A stretch of DNA of 64,000 bases. Source: CAIKMD01 sp963729935. GTDB taxonomy: Bacteria; Pseudomonadota; Alphaproteobacteria; ATCC43930; CGMCC-115725. How positions within the stretch are numbered: position 1 is the first letter of the stretch; the number at the start of each line of letters is the position of its first letter. Shown one piece after another: positions 8,093-17,126 of this stretch. The stretch is from positions 310,001-374,000 of the forward strand of contig CAVSPW010000004.1 in NCBI GenBank assembly GCA_963729935.1. The letters are read 5' to 3'. The notes beneath the pieces are model-generated. The model was not told the DNA's origin. It worked only from the letters and a program-made list of their open reading frames with translations, and did not search any database. The position numbers were made by a program, and so were the translations under genes.

Positions 8093-9574
8093 TTGATCGA
8101 GAGCAAGGTGCCCGAGCCGATTTCCGCAGCCCGCCGGCGATGGAGCTTTGCGGCCGCGATGATGGCGAGCTTCGTGTCGGCGGTCGAGGTGACGATCGTC
8201 GCCACCGCCATGCCGACGATCGTCGGCGCGCTCGGCGATTTCGATCTCTTCAGTTGGGTCTTTACCGCCTATCTGCTGACGCAAGGCGTGACCGTGCCGA
8301 TCTATGGCCGCTTGTGCGATTTCTACGGCCGCAAGCGCATTCTCTATGTCGGCATCGTGTTCTTCGTCATCGGATCGGTGTTGTGCGGCTTCGCCTGGAA
8401 CATGGTGTCGCTGATCGTCTTCCGCGTCGTCCAAGGCCTCGGCGCCGGCTCGCTCGCGACCGTCTCCCAGACCATCGTCAGCGACCTCTATCCCCCGCCC
8501 GAGCGCGCCAAGGTTCAGGGCTACATCTCGACCACGTTTGCGACCTCCGCCTTTGTCGGTCCGATACTCGGCGCCTTCATCGTGGCGCATCTGAGCTGGC
8601 AATGGGTGTTCTGGATCAACGTCCCGCTATGCCTCGTCACGGTGGCGATGCTGGCCGCCACCTTCCGCGAACATATCGAGTTCCGCCCGCACCAGATCGA
8701 TTATCTCGGCTCCGTTCTGATGGCGCTTGCGACCGGCCAGCTGATGTACGCACTGACCCGCGCGGCGTCGCTTTCGCTGACCACGATCGTCGCGTTGCTG
8801 ATCGGGGCGGTGCTCGCGGCGGCTCTCCTGCTGATCCAAGAGCGGCGCGCGCGCGAGCCCATGCTGCCGCTCGAGATCTGGCGCAATCGGATGGTGATCT
8901 ACGGCAATTGCGCGAGCGCCTCGCTGGGCTCCGCGCAAATGGCGATCACGGCGTTCCTTCCGGCTTTCATCCAAGGCGTTCTCGGGGAGAGCGCTTTTCT
9001 CGCCGGGCTCGCCTTGACCGCCATGTCCGTCGCCTGGCCGACCGGGGGCTTCATCGCCGGGCGGAGCCTGCTGACGATCTCCTACCGGAAATCATCGAGC
9101 CTCGGCTGCATCGTGCTGATCGCGGGCAGCGCCATGATGACTTTCCTGTCGCCGTCGCTCGGCGCGCAATGGGCCATCGGCAGCGCCTTCGTCGTCGGGC
9201 TCGGCATGGGGCTCACGAATATGGGCTTCTTCGTCGGCATCCAATCGAGCGTCGACTGGCATCAGCGCGGCGTCGTGACCTCGAGCTACAATTACAGCCG
9301 GATCATCGGCCAGTCGCTGGGCGCGGCGGTGTTCGGGGGCATCGTCAATGCGGCGTTGGCGGGCGGCGGCAGCGATGTCGGCAGCCGTCTGCTCGAGCCG
9401 GCGCTTCGCCAGGCGATGTCGGCGGCCGAATTGGCGCCGCTGATGGATGCCTTCGCGGGCGCGCTCCATCACATCTTTCAGATCAATCTCGTCTTGGCGC
9501 TCTTGACCCTGGTCTGGGCTCTGTCCTTGCCGCGCGGCCTGGGGCTGCGGAGTCAGGCACGTCTAGGAAAATAA
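8093..9574 (+). CDS. DHA2-type MFS drug exporter
   Basis: This 493-residue integral membrane transporter resembles the EmrB/QacA (DHA2, 14-helix) branch of the major facilitator superfamily. The first helix has FVSAVEVTIVATAMPTIVGA, which matches the D/E-xTIVNVALP entry motif. The loop 2-3 motif A is LCDFYGRKRILYVG, and motif C-like VFRVVQGLGAGSLATVSQTI follows. The likely start is TTG at 8093; GTG at 8108 is an alternative. The usual partner, a membrane-fusion protein, is not encoded next to it. The substrate is unknown. It starts 16 bp after tRNA-Pro. Confidence 0.9.
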   Translation: MIESKVPEPISAARRRWSFAAAMMASFVSAVEVTIVATAMPTIVGALGDFDLFSWVFTAYLLTQGVTVPIYGRLCDFYGRKRILYVGIVFFVIGSVLCGFAWNMVSLIVFRVVQGLGAGSLATVSQTIVSDLYPPPERAKVQGYISTTFATSAFVGPILGAFIVAHLSWQWVFWINVPLCLVTVAMLAATFREHIEFRPHQIDYLGSVLMALATGQLMYALTRAASLSLTTIVALLIGAVLAAALLLIQERRAREPMLPLEIWRNRMVIYGNCASASLGSAQMAITAFLPAFIQGVLGESAFLAGLALTAMSVAWPTGGFIAGRSLLTISYRKSSSLGCIVLIAGSAMMTFLSPSLGAQWAIGSAFVVGLGMGLTNMGFFVGIQSSVDWHQRGVVTSSYNYSRIIGQSLGAAVFGGIVNAALAGGGSDVGSRLLEPALRQAMSAAELAPLMDAFAGALHHIFQINLVLALLTLVWALSLPRGLGLRSQARLGK

Positions 9575-9583
9575 AGTTTATAA

Positions 9584-9895
9584 TCAAAATACTAGAGATA
9601 ATATTTTATGTGATTCATGAGCACGTTCGGCGTTACTGCGCTGCGCGACATCGCGGCCAAGAGGGGTGAGCTTGCAGACCAGCCAATCGGGGTTGAGCGG
9701 ATTAGCATACCACGGTTCGGCCCAACCCTGCTCGACGCAGGCGCGGACCGTGCGCGGGTCGATGTGCTGGCCAAACATATCGAAGAGCGGCAGTTTTCCG
9801 CCGGGCTGATCGAGGCCGCGGCGGAGCCACAGGCGCTGGATTTGCGTGGGCGAATGCCGCCGCGGCTCGGCCGCAGGCTGCGCTATAGGCTCCAT
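9584..9895 (-). CDS. small hypothetical protein
   Basis: I do not recognise this family. The ATG at 9895 (MEPIAQPAAEPRRHSPTQIQ) is preceded by a good GGGAGGAG site; an upstream ATG at 9919 lacks one. The protein of about 103 residues has a short basic N-terminus with QIQRLWLRRGLDQPGGKLPL, then DPRTVRACVEQGWAEPWYAN and LVCKLTPLGRDVAQRS. The last segment resembles the end of a winged-helix domain (CxLTxxGR), so a small DNA-binding protein is possible. The final codons run into an AT-rich tail. It is convergent with the MFS gene and divergent from cutA. Confidence 0.6.
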   Translation of the reverse strand: MEPIAQPAAEPRRHSPTQIQRLWLRRGLDQPGGKLPLFDMFGQHIDPRTVRACVEQGWAEPWYANPLNPDWLVCKLTPLGRDVAQRSNAERAHESHKILSLVF

Positions 9896-10005
9896 GGACT
9901 CCTCCCGGTTTTTCGTCATGCTAAACCCAAAGCGGGAGAAGCGCCAAGCGCGACGAGTCGCGGCGGCGGCTCCAGCTCCAGAGGTCGAGGGGGAGAGATA
10001 TCGGC

Positions 10006-10350
10006 ATGGCGGTAATGTTCGTTTATGTGACGGCCGGCGACGTCGAGGAAGCGCGGCGCATCGGCCGCCAGGTGGTCGAGGAGCAGCTTGCCGCCTGTGC
10101 GAATATCCTGCCGGGAGCCGTCTCGATCTTTCGCTGGGAAGGCAAGCTCGAAGAGGCGGAAGAGGCCGTGCTGATCCTGAAAACGACCGAGGAAAAGCTC
10201 GAAAGGCTCATCGGCCGCGTCAAGTCGCTCCATTCCTACGACTGCCCTTGCATCGAGGCCTTGCCGGTGGTCGAAGGCAATCGCGATTTTCTCGAATGGG
10301 TTGTGCGCGAGACCGGCGGCGATCCCCGGCGGTTGCTGGATCCGATCTGA
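10006..10350 (+). CDS. cutA: divalent-cation tolerance protein CutA
   Basis: This 114-residue trimeric CutA1 protein carries the family blocks FVYVTAGDVEEARRIGRQVV, EEQLAACANILPGAVSIFRW, EGKLEEAEEAVLILKTTEEK, LHSYDCPCIEALPV and the final FLEWVVRE. CutA1 proteins bind divalent copper and other metals, but the physiological role is uncertain. It has a GGGGGAGAG ribosome binding site and is followed 18 bp later by an MFS gene in the same direction. Confidence 0.96.
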   Translation: MAVMFVYVTAGDVEEARRIGRQVVEEQLAACANILPGAVSIFRWEGKLEEAEEAVLILKTTEEKLERLIGRVKSLHSYDCPCIEALPVVEGNRDFLEWVVRETGGDPRRLLDPI

Positions 10351-10368
10351 CATGCCACCCTCCTTGCC

Positions 10369-11571
10369 ATGAACAGGAATTCGGCTCGCTGGGCGCTGTT
10401 TTTCGCCAATATCGGCCATTCTCTGACCCATCTGCTGATGCTGCTCTATCCGACGGTGGTGCTGACCTTGGGCGGGCGCTTCGGGCTCAGTTACGGCGAG
10501 CTGATGTGGCTCGCCGTGCCCGGAATGGTGCTCTACGGCTTCGCGGCGCTGCCGGCGGGCTGGCTCGGCGATCATTGGAGCGCCGAACGCATGATGGTGG
10601 TGTTTTTCGGCGGGAGCGGGGTCGCCGCCATCGTCACCGGGCTGGCGCAGGGTCCGCTCGGAATTGCGCTGGGCCTCGGCCTCGTTGGGCTTTTCGGCTC
10701 GATCTATCATCCCGTCGGCACCGCGTGGCTGGTGCGCAACGCCCAGAATCGCGGCCGCATGCTCGGCTGGAACGGCATTTTCGGCAGCATCGGCATCGGC
10801 GCCGGACCCTTCGTCGCCGCGAGCCTGACGACGCTCTATGGCTGGCGCGCGGCTTTCCTCGTTCCCGGTGTTCTGTGTCTCGCTCTCGCCGCTTCGCTCG
10901 CTCTCTTGGTGCGCGGCGGCTCGGTGGTCGCGGCGAAAACCGATCGCCGGCCGCATCCCGAGCCCGGCAACGCCGATATCAGGCGTGCCTTCGTGCTCTT
11001 GTCGATCACGATGCTCGCGGCCGGGATCGTGTTTCAGGCGTTTTCCAATGTCCTGCCCAAATTGTTCGAGCAGCGTTTGCCGGATATCACCCAAGGCGGG
11101 CTGATGGGCACCGGCGGGCTCGTCAGCCTCGTCTTCATCGCGAGCGCGGGTTTTCAAATGCTCGGCGGCTTGATGGCCGACCGTTTCGCGATGAAGTGGA
11201 TCTATCTGGCGTGCTGGGCGGTTCAGGCACCGGTGCTCTTTGCCGCGATGCGGCTCTTCGAGTTGCCGCTCTTTGCCGCCTCGCTCTTATGTTTCAGCAT
11301 GATCGCGGTGGCGACCCCGACCGAGAACGCGCTCCTCGTGCATTACACCCCGTCGCGCTGGCGCGCGACCGCCCTTGGGGCGAAATTCCTGCTCTCCCTT
11401 GGCGTGAGCGCATTGGGTGTGCCTTTGATCGCGGTGATCTATGATCGCAGCGGCGATTTCGTCTGGCTTTTTGCCGTGCTCGGCGGGCTGGCTCTGGTGA
11501 TCGTCGCCGCAGCCTCGCTGTTACCGCGCGAGCGGCCAATGACGGTCGGCGCTGAGGTTGCGGCCGAGTAG
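10369..11571 (+). CDS. MFS transporter resembling the fosmidomycin-resistance (Fsr) group
   Basis: This 400-residue, probably 12-helix transporter begins with a helix containing NIGHSLTHLLMLLYPTVVLT, which is similar to the entry helix of Fsr-type exporters. Other blocks are PAGWLGDHWSAERMMVVFFG (motif A region), GSIYHPVGTAWLVRNAQNRG, and RMLGWNGIFGSIGIGAGPFV. The second half repeats the pattern with GGLMADRFAMKWIYLACWAV. It follows cutA closely, so the two may be cotranscribed. The substrate cannot be inferred from sequence. Confidence 0.88.
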   Translation: MNRNSARWALFFANIGHSLTHLLMLLYPTVVLTLGGRFGLSYGELMWLAVPGMVLYGFAALPAGWLGDHWSAERMMVVFFGGSGVAAIVTGLAQGPLGIALGLGLVGLFGSIYHPVGTAWLVRNAQNRGRMLGWNGIFGSIGIGAGPFVAASLTTLYGWRAAFLVPGVLCLALAASLALLVRGGSVVAAKTDRRPHPEPGNADIRRAFVLLSITMLAAGIVFQAFSNVLPKLFEQRLPDITQGGLMGTGGLVSLVFIASAGFQMLGGLMADRFAMKWIYLACWAVQAPVLFAAMRLFELPLFAASLLCFSMIAVATPTENALLVHYTPSRWRATALGAKFLLSLGVSALGVPLIAVIYDRSGDFVWLFAVLGGLALVIVAAASLLPRERPMTVGAEVAAE

Positions 11572-11646
11572 GCGGACATCGCCCTGTCGCGCTGGCTGCT
11601 TCTATGCTATCGGGTGTCGCCGCGCTCGACGAAGGAAGAAGGGAAT

Positions 11647-11919
11647 ATGGCGGATATTGCTGGCGAGGTCATCGAGGTCATCGCGAAACAGGCGAAGGTC
11701 GAGCCTGGGATTGTTACGCGCGAGACGGAGCTGGCGGATCTCAATCTCGAATCGCTCGATTCGATCGAGCTCGTCTTCGCGTTGGAGGAAAAGTTCAACA
11801 TCGAGATTCCTTTCAATGCCAACGAGGACAATTCGGCCGGCATCAGCTTCACGACCGCGGGCAACGTCATCGATGCGGTTGCCAAGCTGGTCGAAGAGCA
11901 GAAAAGCGGAAAGGCGTGA
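11647..11919 (+). CDS. acyl carrier protein (specialised)
   Basis: This 90-residue acidic carrier protein has the phosphopantetheine site LNLESLDSIELVFALEEKFN, in which the Ser of LDS receives the prosthetic group. It is not the housekeeping AcpP: the usual DSL is replaced by LDSIEL, and the segment after helix II (NANEDNSAGISFTTAGNVID) is longer. ATG 11647 is chosen because it is preceded by GAAGAAGGGAAT and begins MADIAGEVIEVIAK; an earlier in-frame ATG adds 11 unconserved residues. It lies 33 bp before a FabF-type ketosynthase, which points to a dedicated acyl chain such as a lipid or secondary product. Confidence 0.92.
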   Translation: MADIAGEVIEVIAKQAKVEPGIVTRETELADLNLESLDSIELVFALEEKFNIEIPFNANEDNSAGISFTTAGNVIDAVAKLVEEQKSGKA

Positions 11920-11952
11920 ACACCGCTCCGGGTTTGTCATGAGATGCGGGCA

Positions 11953-13164
11953 ATGAACCGGGTGGTCGTCACCGGCCTCGGCGTCTGCGCCGCGCCGGGC
12001 AAGAATGCGGTCGCCTTCGCGTCCGGCATCAAATCCGGGCAAAGCGCGATCGGGCCCATCAGCATCATCCCGAGCGACGCGCTCATCACCAAGATCGGCG
12101 CGCAGGTTTTGGATTTCGACCCCAATGCCTATTTCGCGAGCGGCAAGCTTGCGCTCTACGATCGCTGCACGCAATTCGCGCTCGTCGCGGCGCGCGAGGC
12201 AATCGCACAGAGCGGGCTCGACTTCCGCGCGGGGCTCGGCGCGCGGACCGCCGCCATCATCGGCTCGGGCGTCGGCGGACAAACGACGCTCGACGAGAGT
12301 TATCTTCGCGTCTACGGCCAAGGCGCCAAGCGCCTTCATCCCTTCACCATTCCGAAGCTGATGATCAACGCGCCCTGCAGCCACATCACGATGGAGCACG
12401 GCATCACGGGGCCTTCTTTCGTCGTGGCCTCCGCCTGCTCCTCGGCCAATCACGCGATCGGCGTCGCCTTCCACATGGTCCGCGCGGGCATGACCGATGC
12501 GGCTGTGACCGGCGGGACCGAGGCGGTCTTCACCTTCGGCACGATCAGAGGCTGGGAAGCGTTGCGCGTCATGGCGCCGGACACGTGCCGGCCGTTCTCG
12601 CGCGACCGGAAGGGCATGGTGCTGGGCGAGGGCGCGGCAATTCTCGTGATCGAGACGCGCGCGCGCGCGCTCGCGCGCGGCGCCGACATCCTGGCCGAGA
12701 TCATCGGTTTCGGCGCCACTTCCGATGCGGGTGACATCGTGTTGCCGGCGGCGGAAGGTGCGGCCGGCGCGATGGCGGCGTGCCTGAAAGATGCCGGGAT
12801 CGCGCCCGGCGCGGTCGATTATGTCAACGCGCATGGCACCGGTACCGCGGCCAATGACGCGACCGAGACCAAAGCGATCCACATGGTCTTCGGCGACCAT
12901 GCGAAGAAACTCGCCGTGTCCTCGACCAAATCGATCCATGGTCACGCGCTCGGTGCGGCGGGCGCGATCGAAATGGCAGCGACGATCCTTGCGATGCGCG
13001 GCGGCTTCATCCCGCCAACCGCGAATTTCATCGCGCCGGATCCGCAATGCGATCTCGATTACGTGCCCAACGAGGCGCGCAGCGGGCGGATCGAGGTCGC
13101 GATCTCGAATTCCTTTGCCTTCGGCGGCCATAACGCATCGCTCGCCGTCCGGCAGGCCGATTGA
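11953..13164 (+). CDS. beta-ketoacyl-ACP synthase, FabF/KAS II type
   Basis: This thiolase-fold condensing enzyme of about 403 residues (start MNRVVVTGLG at 11953; an ATG at 11944 is also possible) extends an acyl chain with malonyl-ACP. The active-site Cys lies in VVASACSSANHAIG, and the two His residues in VDYVNAHGTGTAANDATETK and SSTKSIHGHALGAAGAIEMA. The C-terminal FGGHN block (NSFAFGGHNASLAV) is present. Its immediate partner is the specialised ACP upstream. The pair, plus the DUF2585 membrane protein downstream, looks like a small lipid-modifying module separate from the fabH operon at 6-7 kb. Confidence 0.93.
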   Translation: MNRVVVTGLGVCAAPGKNAVAFASGIKSGQSAIGPISIIPSDALITKIGAQVLDFDPNAYFASGKLALYDRCTQFALVAAREAIAQSGLDFRAGLGARTAAIIGSGVGGQTTLDESYLRVYGQGAKRLHPFTIPKLMINAPCSHITMEHGITGPSFVVASACSSANHAIGVAFHMVRAGMTDAAVTGGTEAVFTFGTIRGWEALRVMAPDTCRPFSRDRKGMVLGEGAAILVIETRARALARGADILAEIIGFGATSDAGDIVLPAAEGAAGAMAACLKDAGIAPGAVDYVNAHGTGTAANDATETKAIHMVFGDHAKKLAVSSTKSIHGHALGAAGAIEMAATILAMRGGFIPPTANFIAPDPQCDLDYVPNEARSGRIEVAISNSFAFGGHNASLAVRQAD

Positions 13165-13221
13165 CGGGCGGGATTGGCCGCATTCGGCGATCCCCCCTGT
13201 CGGAGACCGAGGAGGCAGGAC

Positions 13222-13827
13222 GTGAACGAGAGACTTGGCGTTGCGGCCTCGGTTCAAAAAGTTTCGCCCGCGGGTTACACCGCGATCGCCGCGGCCTTGA
13301 TCGCCGCGCAGGCGTTCAGCGAGCATCTCATGGGGCGCGTCGCCATCTGCACCTGCGGTTAAGTGAAGTTCTGGGAAGGCGATGTGGCGAGTTCAGGCAA
13401 CTCGCAACACATCGCCGATTGGTACAGTTTTTCGCATCTGATCCACGGTTTCGGATTTTATTTTCTGCTGTGGCTGGTCGGGCGGCGATGGCCCGTCGGC
13501 CTGCGTTTCTTGGCGGCCGTGTCGCTGGAAGTATCTTGGGAAGTGCTCGAGAACAGCAGCTTCATCATCGAGCGCTATCGCGCCGATACGATTTCGCTCA
13601 ACTATTACGGCGACAGCATCCTCAATTCCGTCAGCGACACGCTCACCGCCATTGTCGGTTTCTGGCTGGCGCGGGTTCTGCCGGTCAAGCTTGTCGTCGC
13701 GCTGGCGATCGCCATGGAAGTCGGTGTGGGCGTGACGATCCGCGACAATCTAACCCTGAATATCCTGATGCTGCTCCATCCCGTTCACGCGGTCGAGGCG
13801 TGGCAGGCAGCCGGACAAGTGAAGTGA
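13222..13827 (+). pseudogene. DUF2585 membrane protein interrupted by an in-frame TAA
   Basis: Two pieces lie in the same frame around one stop codon. The first starts at GTG 13222, behind GAGGAGGCAGGA, and ends with MGRVAICTCG at 13359; a TAA follows at 13360-13362. The second continues directly as VKFWEGDVASSGNSQHIADW, then YSFSHLIHGFGFYFLLWLVG, LEVSWEVLENSSFIIERYRA, and SLNYYGDSILNSVSDTLTAI. As I recall the family, ICTCG is followed after one residue by VK.W, so the stop replaces a single codon, most simply Tyr. Both halves are otherwise intact. Reinitiation at GTG 13363 would lose the first membrane segment. A sequencing error, a recent nonsense mutation or a suppressed stop are all possible. 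Confidence 0.82.
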
Positions 13828-13854
13828 GGCCAACGCGGCTGCCGTGCCCGTTGT

Positions 13855-15174
13855 CTATTTCAAATAGACCAGCCAGAGCGCAAGCTGGGGAAAGAGTGTC
13901 ACGAGGCACAGCACGATCAGCATCGTGATCGCGAAGGGCGCCGCGCCCGCGAAAATGTCGTTCAAGGCGATGCCGGTTTCCTTGAGGTTCTGCTGGACCA
14001 CGAATACCGCGACGCCGAAGGGCGGGGTCAGCAGTCCGATCTCGACGGCGATGATCGTGACGACCCCGAGCCAGATCAGATCCACGTCGAAACCCGCCAG
14101 GGCGGGAACGATGATCGGGACGGTAATCAGCATGATGGAGCCGGAATCGAGGATCGTGCCCATGAGAATGATCACGACCAGGTAGATCGCGATCAAACCG
14201 TAGAAGCCGAGATGGAGATGGTCGATCAAGCTCTCCATCTCGTTCGGGATGCCGGTCGCGGCGATCATGCGCGAATAGAGATTGGCGGCGATCAAGAGGA
14301 AGCTGATCGCCGCGGTCACGTAACCGGTCTCGACCAGCACGCGCCAAAGGTTGGCGAAAGTGAGCTTGCGCCGCAGCAGGGTGAGGACGAAGGCCGCGAA
14401 CGCACCGACGCCGCCCGCCTCGGTGGCCGTGAACACGCCGCCATAGATGCCGCCCAGCACCAGTCCGATCAGGATCACGATGGGCGCGCTCTTGGTGACG
14501 ACTTCGCGGCGCGTCAGGAGCGGCGCGGTCGATTGCCCCAAGCTGTCGCCGGTCTGCACGTAGTCGGGCTTGAAGCGGGCCACCAGCCATATCTGCACGA
14601 TATAGGCGGATGCCAGCATGATGCCGGGCACGATGCCCGCGATGAACAAGTCCCCGATCGAGGTCTCCGCCAGGATGCCGAAGAGGATCAGCAACAGGCT
14701 CGGCGGGATCAGCATGCCGAGGACCGAACTGCCCGCGACCACGCCGACGGCGAAGCGCGGCTGATAGCCGAGGCGCAGCATCTCGGGCACGGCGATTTTG
14801 GTGAACACCGAAGCGGACGCGATCGAAGTGCCCGTGACGGCGGCAAAGACCGCGTTGGCGGCGACCGTGGCGGCGCCGAGCCCGGCCCGAACCCGGCGAA
14901 ACAGGTGATTGGCCACGTCATAGGTATCGCGTCCGATGTCCGAGATGCTCACCAGCATCCCCATCAGGACGAACAACGGGATGACGCCGAATTCGTAGCG
15001 CTGCAGCGCCTCGGTGGAGGCCAGCGCCGCCATCTTGCCCGCGATGTTGAAGTCGCGCACGAGCCAGACGCAGCCGAACGACAAGAGCGCCATCGCGATC
15101 GCGATGTGCACGCCGCTGTAAACGAGAATGAGAATGCCGACGATCGAAAGCGCGCCGATCTCGATGTCGCTCAC
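13855..15174 (-). CDS. dctM: TRAP transporter large permease subunit (DctM)
   Basis: This 439-residue, roughly 12-helix permease is the transport channel of a tripartite ATP-independent periplasmic transporter. Supporting stretches are IPLFVLMGMLVSISDIGRDT, AVFAAVTGTSIASASVFTKI, IPPSLLLILFGILAETSIGD, GGVFTATEAGGVGAFAAFVL and VEIGLLTPPFGVAVFVVQQN. The start is GTG at 15174, just after the DctQ stop; the frame stays open upstream but that part overlaps dctQ and is not conserved. It is the last gene of the minus-strand operon dctP-dctQ-dctM. Confidence 0.94.
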   Translation of the reverse strand: MSDIEIGALSIVGILILVYSGVHIAIAMALLSFGCVWLVRDFNIAGKMAALASTEALQRYEFGVIPLFVLMGMLVSISDIGRDTYDVANHLFRRVRAGLGAATVAANAVFAAVTGTSIASASVFTKIAVPEMLRLGYQPRFAVGVVAGSSVLGMLIPPSLLLILFGILAETSIGDLFIAGIVPGIMLASAYIVQIWLVARFKPDYVQTGDSLGQSTAPLLTRREVVTKSAPIVILIGLVLGGIYGGVFTATEAGGVGAFAAFVLTLLRRKLTFANLWRVLVETGYVTAAISFLLIAANLYSRMIAATGIPNEMESLIDHLHLGFYGLIAIYLVVIILMGTILDSGSIMLITVPIIVPALAGFDVDLIWLGVVTIIAVEIGLLTPPFGVAVFVVQQNLKETGIALNDIFAGAAPFAITMLIVLCLVTLFPQLALWLVYLK

Positions 15175-15185
15175 GAGGGGGCGCC

Positions 15186-15737
15186 TTACTCGAAAACCGG
15201 AACGTGCTCGGCGGCGCTGGCGTCGCCGCGGAGATACCGGATGTCGCGCCACATCTGACGGAGATATTGGAGGCCGCAGCAGATGGCGCCGACAACCACC
15301 ATAAGCGTCAGCGGCCAAACCGGCAGGGTGAAATCTCCCTCGTTGCCGGCATAGGTTCCCTCCTTCCAATTGTCCGCGAGGAACGGCCATTCGTACCAGG
15401 AAAGGATCGCCATGAACACGAAGCCCGCGAAATTGTACGCGGTCTCCATCCAGTGGCCGACCTTCGGGTGCTGTTCGAGCATGCGGCTGAGCAAGGCGTT
15501 GTTGCGGATGAAGCGCCCGTTCCTCAGCGCATCGGGCAATTGCAGAAACACGATGCCGATGATCGACATGCTGATGATGAGCGGTACGCCTGTCAGCGGC
15601 GCGTTGAATACGTAGCGCATGAAGACGTCGGAATTGATCAAGACCATGAGAACGAAGATCCACATGGTGCCGACCGCATTGATGCCGGAAATCACCAAAT
15701 CGAACAGACGGCCCGGCCAGGTTCGGATGGTATCCAT
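15186..15737 (-). CDS. dctQ: TRAP transporter small permease subunit (DctQ)
   Basis: This 183-residue four-helix subunit bridges the DctP binding protein and DctM. Visible features are an N-terminal amphipathic region, a first helix GTMWIFVLMVLINSDVFMRY, the conserved VFNAPLTGVPLIISMSIIGI and LQLPDALRNGRFIRNNALLS. It has an inserted periplasmic stretch (ADNWKEGTYAGNEGDFTLPV) that is usual for the longer DctQ forms. The ATG at 15737 is followed 11 bp after its stop by dctM. Confidence 0.93.
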   Translation of the reverse strand: MDTIRTWPGRLFDLVISGINAVGTMWIFVLMVLINSDVFMRYVFNAPLTGVPLIISMSIIGIVFLQLPDALRNGRFIRNNALLSRMLEQHPKVGHWMETAYNFAGFVFMAILSWYEWPFLADNWKEGTYAGNEGDFTLPVWPLTLMVVVGAICCGLQYLRQMWRDIRYLRGDASAAEHVPVFE

Positions 15738-15826
15738 GCCGACCTCCTCAATCTCTTGCTCGGTTTCATTCTCCGGATCCCTCCGCCCGCCTCGGCGGGC
15801 AGAGGGATAGATATTCCTTTAGACCG

Positions 15827-16900
15827 TCAGTCCTTGTCCCACTCGCGCGCCATGTCGATCTTGTGCGCGTGCAGGAGGCCGACATAGGTGGTGAGGACCA
15901 AGGTGCCGGGCAGCCCCTTCTTGTCGAGCGCTTCGGCCCATTCCTTGGCGATGTTCGGCATCATGTGGGCCCAGCGCCGGCGCTCGGAATCGGGGAGCGT
16001 GGAGAAGGTCACGCCCTGGGCCTTCATCTTGGCGATGAAATCGGCGCGCCGCGCGCTATCCACTTCCTCCTGCCAGCCCGGCCATTTCGACGTCGCATCC
16101 ATGAAGATCTTCTTCACGAAATCCGGAAAACTGTCCCAGGTCTTCTTGTTGACCGTGAGCGCCGAGGTCGCGGTCACGCCGAAATTGACGTCGGTGAAAT
16201 TTTTCGCGGCCTGATAGGTACGATAGGCGCCGGCGAGCGAGATGCTGATCGGATAGCCTTCATAGACTCCGTTGCGGATCGAAGTGTAGGAGTTGAGCAT
16301 CGAGGAGGTGACCACGACCGCGCCCGTGCCGCGCAGATAATGACCCATCGCGCCCGACGCTCCGATCTTGTGGCCCTTCAAATCATCCACGGTCTTGATC
16401 GGAAAGGTGGTGAAGATATCGGTCGATTCTGTCGCGGCCGAACCCAGGAACACCTGGTTGTGATCGAGATAGGCCTGATTCAGTTGCGGCAGCTTCTCGC
16501 GCATTTCATGGTCGATTTCCACCATCTGCGGGATCGTCGTGCGATTGAAAGGCAACATGTAGAAATACTGCTCGAGCGGCAGCTTCAATTCCTCGAAGTT
16601 CTTGAGGATTACCGCAACCTGGCCGATGTTTTGCTCGACCGCCTCGAAGACCTCGGTGAAGGTCGCCAGACTTCCGCCATAGGCTTCTTTCCACTCGATC
16701 TTGTAATCCTTGCCCGATGCCGCCAGCTGCTGGTCGATGTACGGGATCCATTTTTCCTTGGTGACCCTGACATTGGTCACTTGCGGCGGTCCGCCGGCTA
16801 TCACCGTGATCTTGATGGTCTCGGCCGACGCCGGCCCGACGAGAAGGGCGAGCGCAACCGCCATGGGCGCCGCCGACAGCTTGCATAATGATCGCAGCAT
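15827..16900 (-). CDS. dctP: TRAP transporter substrate-binding protein (DctP family)
   Basis: This periplasmic binding protein captures an organic-acid-type ligand for the DctQM permease. The start ATG at 16900 has a GGGAGGAA site; an upstream in-frame ATG would add 28 residues before the signal peptide. The signal peptide ends at VGPASA|ETIKITVIAGG. Family features are the EVFEAVEQNIGQVAVI segment, TTFPIKTVDDLKGHKIGASG and GTGAVVVTSSMLNSYTSIRN, followed by GVYEGYPISI. The protein lacks the canonical Arg-containing TRAP signature exactly as in DctP, so the ligand may not be a simple C4-dicarboxylate. Nearby oxygenase genes make aromatic or branched acids plausible, but that is inference. Confidence 0.88.
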   Translation of the reverse strand: MLRSLCKLSAAPMAVALALLVGPASAETIKITVIAGGPPQVTNVRVTKEKWIPYIDQQLAASGKDYKIEWKEAYGGSLATFTEVFEAVEQNIGQVAVILKNFEELKLPLEQYFYMLPFNRTTIPQMVEIDHEMREKLPQLNQAYLDHNQVFLGSAATESTDIFTTFPIKTVDDLKGHKIGASGAMGHYLRGTGAVVVTSSMLNSYTSIRNGVYEGYPISISLAGAYRTYQAAKNFTDVNFGVTATSALTVNKKTWDSFPDFVKKIFMDATSKWPGWQEEVDSARRADFIAKMKAQGVTFSTLPDSERRRWAHMMPNIAKEWAEALDKKGLPGTLVLTTYVGLLHAHKIDMAREWDKD

Positions 16901-17126
16901 GATTTCCTCCCTGTCCTGTCGCAGCTCTTTGTCTTTCCGGTCCGACGTTTCGCGGATCACGGTATTTTGCTTGAAGGGTAACATCTCGCGGCGCCCGCCG
17001 GAAGCTAAAAGGCGGTATCCACCGCTGTTGCGGCATCACCTATGCACGACGCACGCTGCAACGCACAACTGCGCGCGAGTGGATCTAGTGGATCTGTCGG
17101 CTTGATTGCCGCTCTTTGCGGGCGCG

